In this document: positions 34,701 to 44,175 of the stretch, in pieces
Numbering within the stretch: position 1 is the stretch's first letter
Layout of the letters: the number at the start of each line of letters is the position of its first letter
Assembly (NCBI GenBank): GCA_034770075.1
Contig: CM068382.1
Span: 85,776,643-85,840,642, forward strand
Length of the DNA stretch: 64,000 nt
Direction of reading: 5' to 3'
Source of the DNA: Aralia elata
Lineage: Eukaryota; Streptophyta; Magnoliopsida; Apiales; Araliaceae
Program-made: the position numbers and the translations under genes
Notes under the pieces: model-generated
What the model saw: the letters and a program-made list of their open reading frames with translations, nothing else
Told to the model about the DNA's origin: nothing
The model's database searches: none

Positions 34701-35155
34701 GAACTGGTGCAAGGTATGCAACAACTGTCTCAAGATGTTCGAACCCTTGATGCTGACATAAAAGGGGAGAATATTCATAAGGCAAATAGGGGAGAGTCAG
34801 GCAGAAGTGGGGAGGAACAACGAAGGAAGTCATCCAATCCTAATGATGAGCCCATCAATGCTATTCCTATAAGGAGTAAAGTTCCTAGTTCTTCCAGAAG
34901 ATAACCTGATGTAACCTTGACTGGAGTACGCATACCATCAGGTGATCATGCTCTCTTAAATCGTCATTTGCATGGGACTCACCACCATGGTGAAGGAGGA
35001 AGTCATATGCCCTCTTCTGGCCTCAATCAAGAGCAGATTGAAGAATTCCACCGTAGGACTGAAGAAGGCAGGGAAAGGTACAGAAGAAGAGTTGAATATG
35101 AAAGAGCTAATCCTCCAAGGGTCAAGAGAGGAGCAAGAGGAAGAGGTAGGAACTA
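31792..35155 (+). pseudogene. Third ORF region of the copia element (env position, function unknown), broken
   Basis: Starts at an ATG with MAPSLVIPGNELNFEDFSNA. The first 173 codons include KLVKEFYDNGVYADGILSTK and IQLSSSEVNLALGF, a pattern resembling the 'putative plant transposon protein' domain found in retroelement third ORFs (uncertain). TGA at 32311 and TAG near 32518 break the frame. Then follow Lys/Glu-rich segments (32563-32928), a long acidic ORF (33090-34085), a coiled-coil-like ORF of 143 codons with heptad Leu/Ile spacing (34251-34682), and a basic Arg/Glu/His tail (34695-35155, HLHGTHHHGEGGSH). SIRE-type elements carry an env-like gene here, but no signal peptide or membrane helix was seen. 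The role is unknown. Confidence 0.6.
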
Positions 35156-35359
35156 AGGTTTGAAAGCATCTTGGAATTCTTCTTTCTCCTTATTGATGTA
35201 ACTATCATTTATTGTAATATTCACATGTTTATCAAAAAATTCATAATTTTATCTAGAAATACAGTTACTCACTATACTATAAGACATGTTTACTTTTATA
35301 AGTAATTGCATTAGAAATAATGATATGATTCAAAACTACTAGTTTATGTCAACATCAAA

Positions 35360-35370
35360 TAGGGGGAGAT
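35360..35370 (+). promoter_or_regulatory. Polypurine tract of the copia element
   Basis: TAGGGGGAGAT directly precedes the 3' LTR and would prime plus-strand synthesis. Confidence 0.85.
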
Positions 35371-37042
35371 TGTTAAGAATCACATGGCTAAATTTGATGT
35401 TGTGATATTAATGTATATGTGTTAGTAGTTGAATTGTAAAGTCTTTAAATGATTTGATGTATAAGGACTTAGATAGAAATGATCAAACTTGTTAAGTTGA
35501 TCTAATGAATTAAATTGATAAGACTAGACTGATCGTTGAGTACTGCACAAGTCATTATAAAGCATCTAGTGAAGGATCGTAGAGCAGTCAACTAACTTGA
35601 AGTTCAGTCAGCTAAAGCATCGCAGATTTCGCCAGGCAAACGTAGAGTGAGGCACAGTCAGTCGTAGAGCTTTCTCTCGGCATCGTTGAGTTTGTAGGCA
35701 TACGTAAAGTAAAGCTCGGCCAGTCGCATCGTAGAGTTGGGCTAGGAAAATGCAGAGTGGCTCGGCAGATCGTAGAGTTAATTCTATCAACAATCAAACA
35801 CGATCGTAGAGTCACATCTGCATGAGCAAGTCGGCAGTTCTCAAGAAGCTAAAGGAGCAAAACATTGATACTATCTCTAACTGATCAAAACTTAATATGA
35901 AAGATCACAGTGAACGTTTGCAAGAATCAAGTCTCACCAAAAGATCGTATAGTCAGCCAAACACTCTACGATCTTCATCAGACGAAGCAACCAATAACTA
36001 AATTGAATATTCTATGTTGGCCATAATGGAGTGCTAACATCCATATTAGTAGAGTGACCTGCCCAAGACAGTTGTTGAATACTTAATTGATCTGAACGAA
36101 GAATCAAAGTCAGTGGGGAACAAACAGCTACAGTTGCAGACATTCTGAGCAATGTTCCTGCCACTATCTGGGGACAGGCTAATGGATGCTGACTCACCCT
36201 ACTGCTGCGCGCAACAAGGAACCAATTATTCCTAAGTTCAGGAACAAATCTCAACGGGAATATTAGTTACAACGGTCTCATTTCAACAGAAGAATTTAGA
36301 GGCATCTATATAAGGCAAACATATTGGAGAATCAAGGTAAGCAAGAACAAACAAAGAAACCAAATCTGTCAAAGTCTCACTCTACGATCAAGGAGAAACA
36401 TCTTGCTTTGTAACTAAGTTCATCAGACCATATGCTTCAAACAACTTAGTAGCAACAAAACTAAATACTTTCAATCAAGTGAAAGGGTCAACAGTTGACT
36501 AACGAGTTCCAAGTCTGTTGGACTTGAAGAGTACTTAGTGTACTAGGTGATTCTAAGGCTGCAGGTCTTAGTCTACAGTATTCCAAGTCTGCTGGACTTG
36601 ACAAAGTTCAACAGTGAACTAGAGTTCTAAGGCTGCTAGCTTTGAAGAGTACTCAATATACTAGAGTTCTGAGGATGCTGGCCTTGAAGGAATCTTAGTG
36701 ATTCAAGTTGTATAGATATCCTTAGTGGATTTGCTAGTCGTGGAGTAGAACAGTGGAGTAGGAGTCTTGTGTGCTCTGAACCACTTAAAGTCTTGTACTT
36801 CTCTCCCTCTCTGCACTTTATAACTGCCATAACTGCTATAACTGTTATATCACTGCAATATCATATCCGTTATAGCTGTTATATCTTTAAGGGGGATTAA
36901 AATCAATCATATATTCCGTTTTGCTTAATTAACTTGTTTATTTACTAAGCATATAAGTCATTCTTTTGAAATGGCTTAAAAAGTTTTTAAGAATCTATTC
37001 AACCCCCTTTCTAGATATCTTTTGTGCCTTTGGAAACTAACA
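35371..37042 (+). repeat. 3' LTR of the copia element
   Basis: TGTTAAGAATCACATGG...GAAACTAACA, 1672 bp, followed by the CCATC duplication. It has exact ATCGTAGAGT words at 35728, 35769 and 35803 and reverse words at 35963 and 36379, plus variants. Most positions match those in the 5' LTR, but 35576 has ATCGTAGAGC where the 5' LTR has the exact word, and 35728 is exact where the 5' LTR has ATCGTAAAGT. Confidence 0.92.
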
Positions 37043-38096
37043 CCATCTTTTGTAAGTCATACAAAATGTGCCCTTGTGTTGTCAGTATTGCACTTGTACT
37101 CTCATATAATCTTCTACTTAATACGTTAGCTACCACGTTCGCCTTTCCAATGTGATATTGGATGATATGGTCGTAATCCTTCAACAGCTCAAGCCAATGC
37201 CGTTGTTGCATGTTGAGTTCCTTCTGAGTGAAGAATTATTTGAGGCTTTTATGATCCATATAGATCTCCATTTTCTCTTCATACAAGTAGTGTCTCCAGA
37301 TCTTCAATACAAAAATGACCGCTGCCAACTCTAGATCATGAGTAGGGTAATTCTTCTCATATTTCTTGAGTTGTCGAGATGCATAAGCTATAACTTTTCC
37401 ATGTTGCAAGAGAACGCAACCTAGACCTCTACTCGAAGCATCACTGTAGATGACAAATCCTCCCGATTATAATGACATTATCAGAACAGGGGCTGAAACG
37501 AGTCTCATCTTGAGTTCTTGAAAGCTCTTCTCCTATTCTTCGCTCCATTCGAATTTTGTGCTTTTCCGAGTCAGCTGAGTTAATAGAATGACAATTCGAG
37601 AGAATCCTTCTATGAATCTCCGATAATAACCAGCTAGGCCCAAAAAGCTTCGTACTTCAGTTACTGACTTAGGTTGCTCCCAATTTAATATTGCATCAAT
37701 TTTCGTAGGGTCAACCGATATTCTTTGTTTAGAGATCACATGTCTAAGGAACGTTACTTCCTCAAGTCAGAACTCACATTTCTTTAACTTGGCATACAGC
37801 TTGTTCTCACGAAGCTTTTGGAGTATCAATCTCAAGTGTCGTTCATGATCTTCACGACTCTTGGAGTATATGAGGATGTCATCAATAAAGACAACCACGA
37901 AATGATCCAAATATTCCTTGAATATTCGGTTAACATGCCCATGAAGGAAGTATAAGCATTAGTTAATCTAAAAGGAATAACTAAGAACTCGCAATGGCCG
38001 TATCGAGTTCTGAAGGCAGTCTTTGGAACGTCATCAGCTTTAATCTTTAATTGATGATATCTAGAACAGAAATCAATTTTTAAAAAATATTGAGCA
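37043..38096 (-). pseudogene. RT (C-terminal part) and RNase H of the Tekay-like element
   Basis: Read leftward from 38096: FLKIDFCSRYHQLKIKADDV, KTAFRTRYGHCEFLVIPFRL, then in another frame FVVVFIDDILIYSKSREDHE (the RT active site, about 37890), RSFLGLAGYYRRFIEGFSRI at about 37660-37600, RNase H pieces, and HWLELLKDYDHIIQYHIGKA near 37200-37140. At least one frameshift lies between IPFRL and the active site, and stops occur at TAG-type positions. The right side continues across the solo LTR at 41679; the left side continues across the copia element at 24385. Confidence 0.85.
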
Positions 38097-41000
38097 TGTG
38101 ACGCCCCCAAATTCAGGTATATTTACCTCGAACTTGGTGCTTCACGATACAACTCATACTATAACTAAATATCAACTCATGTCGAAATAATGTAAGGTTT
38201 TCATTAATTAATATAGCATAACATCATAATCCCAGGTTCTCTCAACCTTCACTATTACAAAACATAACTTAGGTGACTTAATACAAATAACTAATATAAG
38301 TCTTAGTACAAACAGTTCGCATTTCTTTTTAATAGTTAACAAGTTAAAACTAATTTATAGCCTTGCCCTTTCCTTTATCCCTCCCGGAACCACCGCCCTA
38401 CTCAGCCTTAACTGTAAAGTTTATGGTAAAGTAAGGATGAGCAACAAGTTTGCCCAGCAAGTATAAAATCAATAATAGATAATTATATTCAGGGCTCAAT
38501 AATTTCAGAAGTTTAATCAATTGGAAGGCAGTTTATGAAGTAACTGAACGTACTAGAAACAGACAGATATTCACGGTTTCAAGACTGAATATATCCAAAA
38601 TTGAGTGGTCATTGAGGACCATGAACACATAGAAGGATTAATAGTTATTCACTGCAAACCTCTGAAACAGGCACATGATGTGATCAGCCCCGTAGCACCC
38701 ACATTATGCATAACGTTCAAGCATAGCGCGCGAGTCGGTCCCCTGACATAATTAATAACAATGCCCCTTACTGTGATGGTTGTTCATCTCAGAACATTAT
38801 AGAAGTCTGCACCAAGCAATTGGTTTGGATAGCTATTCTCAAAAAATTTGATTGATTTCTAATCCATTTACTCATTAGTCTAGCCGAACCAAGTGGCTTA
38901 GACATACTTCTCAGAACTTCCAATGTCAATGATAATTGAAAGGATTCTCAAGATGTTTAATCAAGGTTTATCAAAAACTGTCATGTTTAAGAAGGTATAT
39001 ACATGACTAAGCATATTCAACATAGTTATGAAATATAACATTTAAATTTCTTGTACAAATAATAACAGTGCACAAGTAAAAGGATCTTGCAAGAAATTCG
39101 AGGATTTGCATACTACAATAATTACTTTTACTCAGAGTGAAATAACTCGCACAATGTACAAAATTGCGTAAGTTAGGAAACTTATCTGAATTGTTGCTAC
39201 TATTTAACTCTAAATTTCTGCTTTTCGGATAACCGACATTAGTCATAAGTCATCCTAATAATTAATCTTTGTCGAATCCCATATAATGATCTAAGTTGAT
39301 CCAACTGTATGACTCTCACAAATAACACAATATATACTAATAGCTTATTTATCTACTTATCTTTCATTAGTAAAAATACACTTTTATCAAGGTACTCATG
39401 GTTTCCTTAATACTCTTGAGTTACTCATGCCATATCAGTAAATACCAGTTTATGACTGTTAATGGGTCTTTTTTTAATTTAACTTTCTTAACTCATCATT
39501 ATTTCCATTGGTCAACTATATCATGGACAGACATGCAATCATTTTAAAAAGGAATGGAAAGTGTTTTAACAAGTATGGAGTAAGAAGTCCAGCTTCCAGT
39601 CATCCTGCAGAAACACTCTGTGATTTGATGAAACTACTCTACGATTGTGTAGAGAGACTCTACGATTGTGTAGAAGGACTCTACGATTGGTGAATGAAAC
39701 TCTACGATCGCAGTGAAATCACTCTACGATCGAATGGTTCACTCTACGATTTCATTCTATGACTGACTAGTTCACTCTACGATTGACTTGACTGAGTTGG
39801 AGTTCTACGATTTGGTGAAATCATTCTACGATTTGGTGAAGTCACTCTACGATGACTAACTGAAATTGCACTCTACGGTTGTTTAGCTTACTCTACGATC
39901 ATTCAACTGAGGGAAGACTTTACGACTTTCAGTTAAGAGACACTCTTTGACTCATTATTCAGAGATCATACTCTATGATTTGAATTAATTTATGAACATG
40001 GAATTAGGTCTGACTTGAAGCATTAGATTACTGGTTGAAGGGGTTACAATCTGTGGATGAGACCACAACAATTTCTGAAAATTAAACCTGATATGGAAAC
40101 CAACTTTGATTTGTTACTCTACGATTTTGAGGTCTGGTTACAACCTACACCTTTTATGATTCAGAGGGTTTAACTTAACTCACGGGTTAGGTCTTTGACA
40201 GTAATCTAAGTCAGCAGATTGACAGACGGCTTGGACTGTTTTGGTATGAAGGTCACCACACATGACAAAGTTAACATTGTTCATTTGTTTTACTAGGATC
40301 TGTTCATTGGTTCGACAGCCAACACTTATGGTCTGCATAAACTATGAACACAGAGCACTGTACTCATTCAAAACTGTTGTTCTGATTTTTTTAGGCTATC
40401 TCATTAAAGTGTCTTATGTTGTTCTTTTCCTTCTGTGTTAAGTTATTTATATATTTTAATATATAACAACATATATTCTCCATCAACAGTCACCTTATAT
40501 CTTTGGCATCCACCATGATTCCCACACAAATCCTCCCATAACCAAACATGCATTATTACACTATAACTCTAGCTAAAGTTAAAGATTTAAGTTGAAGGAT
40601 CGTGTACCTTCTTAAAGCAAGAACTCGTGTAAGCTATTTGCTTCCTTCTTCCTTCCTAGACTCCACTGATTCACCGAATTGCTAGAGTTCTCTAGGTTTC
40701 TCCCTTTTATTTCTCAGGCTCTCTATCTCTCTCTCTCTCTCTATACTAGCATAAAGCAGATGAAAGTAACTTTGAAACATGAATTGGGAGCTCTTATTTG
40801 TAGGAGAACTTCTATACGTATATTATCCACATATAAGTACACATATGGGTATTAGACTAGCACAAATTAGTTTTGTCCAACGGTTAAGGAAGATTTGGTG
40901 AAAAGCTACCTACCAACTCACTTTAGCCATGCTGCAATGTAGTATTTTCCTTACTTTACGTGAGATTAAGCAACCTAAGGTGGCTGTAAGCCATCTGCCG

Positions 41001-41678
41001 GTTTTGAAGGTAATACCTTTATTATTAATTATTGATTCATCTGATTATATATACATATGCAGATCTCTAGATTTTGGGTCAACTTCCTGGACTAACATCT
41101 CTGGGTTCACTATCTAAATTTTCAGTGGACTTAACGTCAATACAAGACTGCCTAACATCATTGGGCTTGTCTATTACCATCTGCACAAATCGTTGGGTTC
41201 TAGCAGCCTGCTCATAGCATAATCGATTGGGCTACTTTAATTACTCTACTCAATCTTAAGCAACTACTTATAGCAATCCATTACTCTACACAATCAGATT
41301 ATTTAATCCTACCATAACTCACAATTAAACTTAGCTAATCATAATCAACATTTAATCTTTAATAATTCATCATGCTTTCTTATAGTCACATACCTAATCT
41401 CATAGTACATGGTTAGCTTAATTTTCTTTATTAATTCTTTTCCATAATTTAATTAAGTACTTAATTGATTCATCATGAATCATTATGCCACACAAGGCTC
41501 ATCCTTAATTCATAACTTAACCTCATCATTCAATATAGTTTCTTCTCATCATTCATACATGATGCAAATTTCATTAACTAATTTCATAATCACACATCAC
41601 ACATCAATGCACTCAAGTATTTCTAAATAATTCTCATTTTCATTAATAATAATCTTTTCAAATTTCTTGGGTATTACA
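38097..41678 (-). mobile_element. Solo LTR of a Ty3/gypsy element, 3.6 kb
   Basis: Begins TGTGACGCCCCCAAATTCAG at 38097 and ends TTCTTGGGTATTACA at 41678, bounded by the 5-bp duplication GAGCA (38092-38096 and 41679-41683). On the minus strand it therefore reads TGTAATACCC...GGGGGCGTCACA, the usual termini of Tekay-type LTRs. No second copy, primer site or retroviral domain lies inside, so it is best read as a solo LTR left by LTR-LTR recombination, though an unusually long one. It interrupts the RT domain of the host element. A dense array of ACTCTACGAT words lies at 39615-40125, and a (CT)n tract at 40720-40742. Confidence 0.8.
39615..40125. repeat. ACTCTACGAT word array, first part spaced about 21 bp
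   Basis: Exact ACTCTACGAT starts at 39636, 39657, 39678, 39699, 39721, 39741, 39774, 39844, 39890 and 40116. Near-matches occur at 39615 (ACTCTGTGAT), 39802, 39823, 39870, 39917 and 39970. The spacing of the first seven (from 39615) is 21, 21, 21, 21, 22, 20. Flanking bases differ between units, so the word, not a whole unit, is what is conserved. Confidence 0.85.
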
Positions 41679-42720
41679 GAGCAACTTGCAACTAATCAAA
41701 CATGTTATCAATTCGAGGCAATAGGTACCTATTTTTAATGGTGACATGGTTCAACTCTCGATAGTCAATGCACAGTCTCATACTCCCGTCCTTCTTTTTC
41801 ACGAATAAAACAGGAGCACCCCAAGGCAATGTACTTGGATATATAAAATCAGTATCTAACAATTCATGTAGTTGGACTTTTAACTCTTAAAGTTCAATGG
41901 GAGCCATTCGGTATGAGGTCTTGGAAATACGTCAGGGGATTTATTAACAATGAAAATATCATTTAGATTTGATGTATTTTTGTTTAAATCAGTGATATGG
42001 GCTAAGAAAGCTTGAAATCCGTTTTTCAATAAACAAATGACTTTATGGTTAGAAATGACAACTATCGATTTCAATGGTTTGGTTACTTGAATTTGCATAA
42101 CTGGTGGATTAGGAATACGAAAACTAACGATCTTATGAAAACAATCAATTTTAGCATGATGGGTAGTCAACCAATTAATTCCTAAAATTACATCAAATTC
42201 ATGCATTTCTAAAGAGATAAGATCAACGGGTAATGTGAGGGTGCCGATTTGGACCAAACAAGATTTATAGACAGTAGATGTAACAAATATTTCTCCTAAT
42301 GAAGTTTCAACAGATAAGTCAAAGTCTAATTTTTAAGGAGTTTAGTTCAAACGTTGAGTACATGCAGGTGAAATAAAAGAGTGAGTAGAACCAGTATGTA
42401 ATAGGGCATCGACTTCGCAAGAGTTTATGAGTAGCTTACTGGTTATAACTTCGTTTAGGTTCCATGCCTTTTGAGATGTCGGAACAAAAGCTCTCCCTTG
42501 AACCATAAGTTTCGACTTGTCCGTGTTAGCCTTGGATGTCACCATTACAGATGGATTCGATTTTTCTGACGAACAAAATCGACCAATGTGGCCTTCCTTC
42601 CCACAACTGTAACAAACCTTGGATGATTGAGTAGAGTTTGGGCTGATATGTCCCTCATGTCCACACTTGTAACATTTGACTGGTACTCGTTCCCCTCCCT
42701 TTGAAAATAGTATTGGTGTC
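41679..42720 (-). pseudogene. Zinc knuckles, protease and RT N-terminus of the Tekay-like element
   Basis: From 42720 leftward: PVKCYKCGHEGHISPNS (last Cys replaced by Ser), CYSCGKEGHIGRFC (intact knuckle), then protease with ALLHTGSTHSFIS near 42410-42380, where the catalytic Asp of the DTG triad reads His (codon at 42398-42396). FDVILGINWLTTHHAKIDC lies near 42190-42140, and the RT start (DFIYPSTLPWGAPVLFVKKK, then SMRLCIDYRELNHVTIKNRY) at about 41855-41725. Stops occur near 42340 and 41888 and inside RT near 41705. Protease processing and RT would both be lost. Confidence 0.85.
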
Positions 42721-42725
42721 GATGT

Positions 42726-43720
42726 TGATGAGGACATCCATAATCCAGAAACCCGTGACACAACCCGAGAAGACCCATTGCAATTGCCACTTGGACCCAT
42801 TACTAGAGCTCGAGCTAAAACCTTCAAAGACGGACTTAACGGAATGATCCATGAACTATGGGACGAGGTTGGATCAAGTATAGAAGTTATGGAGATGGAG
42901 TCCAAGCGTATGAAGCCCGTGAACATGTTGCGAACGGACGTAGCAATCAAAACGACGAAAGGGGACAGTTTGTTTGGAACAGACTCTCTCGCCCCGGCGA
43001 GCTTTTTATAGGCCTTTTCTCTCGCCCCGGCGAGAGCTCGCCCCGGCGAGGTTTTCCAGCACAACTTTCTCGCCCCGGCGAGAGGCTCGCCCCGGCGAGG
43101 ATTTTTCAGTTCAAATCTCTCGCCCCGGCGAGAACCTCCTGGATGCAATTTGTTATTTTTTGACTTTCTTGATTTTCGAACCTTCTTTCATCCAAAACAT
43201 GATATCAGTATTTAGGATCAATTACATGTGTTCTGATTGCAACATTTCCAAATTTGTGTGCTTTTATTTCAAAGAGTGTGTGCTTCTAGAAGCTTCTAGT
43301 TTGTTTCTAAAACTAGTATAAATAGGTGCTATTGTAAACTTGAAATTCATTCATTAATATTCAGATTATCATCATTATTGTGAGATTGTTCTCTTCTTGT
43401 GGTTCTTGAGAATTCCTAAGTATTCCTTAGTTTTCTTTGAGATTCATATTCGACTTATCATACAACCAATCATAGTTGTGTGTGGCGTCTTCTACCGCAT
43501 CAATCGTCGATTGTACCAAGATTACCGCTTCCACATAAGCGAGGGGTCAAGGTGTCGTTGGTGTCCATCCTACGCAAACTTCATTTGCAAGCAATTGTAC
43601 CAAGATTACCGTCTACATATAGGCGAGGGGTTAAGGTGTTGCAAGCTACCCATCCTATCAACTTGTTAGAAACGATCCGGGCGACGACCACCTCACGCAA
43701 GCGTGCCGTGGAGTCTATCA
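42726..43720 (+). repeat. 5' LTR of the CRM-like element
   Basis: TGATGAGGACATCC...GTGGAGTCTATCA. It contains six copies of the hairpin word CTCGCCCCGGCGAG at 42988, 43021, 43037, 43069, 43086 and 43119. CTAGTATAAATAGGTGC near 43313-43330 is a good TATA box for the element's promoter. Confidence 0.92.
42988..43132 (+). repeat. CTCGCCCCGGCGAG hairpin repeats in the LTR
   Basis: Six copies at 16-33-base steps; each can pair CTCGCC with GGCGAG. They form a sharp GC-rich island in AT-rich DNA. The 3' LTR has five copies (48922-49049), one 17-base unit fewer. Confidence 0.9.
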
Positions 43721-44175
43721 TTTGGTATCAAAGCTAAGTTTCCTATCAAGTTACTTATCTTTACTTTTATTGTTGAATTATAGTCAAAAAAAAAAAAAAA
43801 AAAACTGCATAAAAAAAAATATATATATTGCAGAAAATTGTTAGTGTTGATTGCTATCATTGGGATTGTTAATTGCAAGAATCATATTTGACGATTGGAA
43901 GTCTTGTGGAGAGTCGTACTTTCTATATTGTGTTCTTGATAAGTTATTATTGGATTGTAATTAGAGAATTGAGGTAATATTTGTGAGAATTCAAAAAGAA
44001 CCTATTAGAGAGAACTACGAGCGGAAAAAGGCAAGAGTAGTAAGTCTAATTGAGGGTGAAAGCCTAATTGTGTGATACACGAGCGTTTCCTATTTGTGTG
44101 ATATATTGTTTGAGTGAAACACGTAAGGGAGTGGTGAGGAACTTGTTTTCTACTAATCGTTGTTTTGCAGGAAAT
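43721..44175 (+). other. Leader of the CRM-like element
   Basis: Untranslated leader with a run of about 19 A at 43785-43803 followed by a TATATATA tract. TGTTTTGCAG|G just before the gag ATG (44170) looks like a splice acceptor, so a spliced leader is possible. Confidence 0.5.
43723..43734 (+). promoter_or_regulatory. Primer-binding site, tRNA-iMet type with one mismatch
   Basis: TGGTATCAAAGC starts two bases after the 5' LTR. It differs from the perfect complement of initiator tRNA-Met at one position (A for G). Confidence 0.85.

Larger units (their letters stand above)
24386..37042 (+). mobile_element. Complete Ty1/copia retrotransposon, SIRE/Maximus-like, with a third ORF
   Basis: LTRs of 1681 and 1672 bp (24386-26066 and 35371-37042) begin TG and end CA and are flanked by the 5-bp target duplication CCATC (24381-24385 and 37043-37047). 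A perfect tRNA-Met primer site follows the 5' LTR, and a polypurine tract AGGGGGAGAT precedes the 3' LTR. The order gag-PR-INT-RT-RH is that of copia. A long extra region downstream of RNase H (31792-35155) and large LTRs suggest the SIRE/Maximus lineage. It sits in the RNase H-integrase interval of the Tekay-like element. Stops and frameshifts in all ORFs mean it is non-autonomous now. The word ATCGTAGAGT recurs throughout it. Confidence 0.92.

Noticed and set aside
39615..39900. CRISPR-like look of evenly spaced short repeats
   Set aside because: The conserved word is only 10 bases, spacers are about 11 bases, and the context is a plant retrotransposon LTR without cas genes.
38097..41678. 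The 3.6-kb insert as a complete small LTR element
   Set aside because: No direct repeat joins its two ends, and no primer site or polypurine tract was found inside, so a solo LTR fits better.
42676..43321. Overlapping LTR ORFs with repeated Arg-Pro-Gly-Glu or Ser-Pro-Arg-Arg
   Set aside because: They are other-frame readings of the CTCGCCCCGGCGAG hairpin repeats; only the pol-continuation frame in the 3' LTR has coding support.
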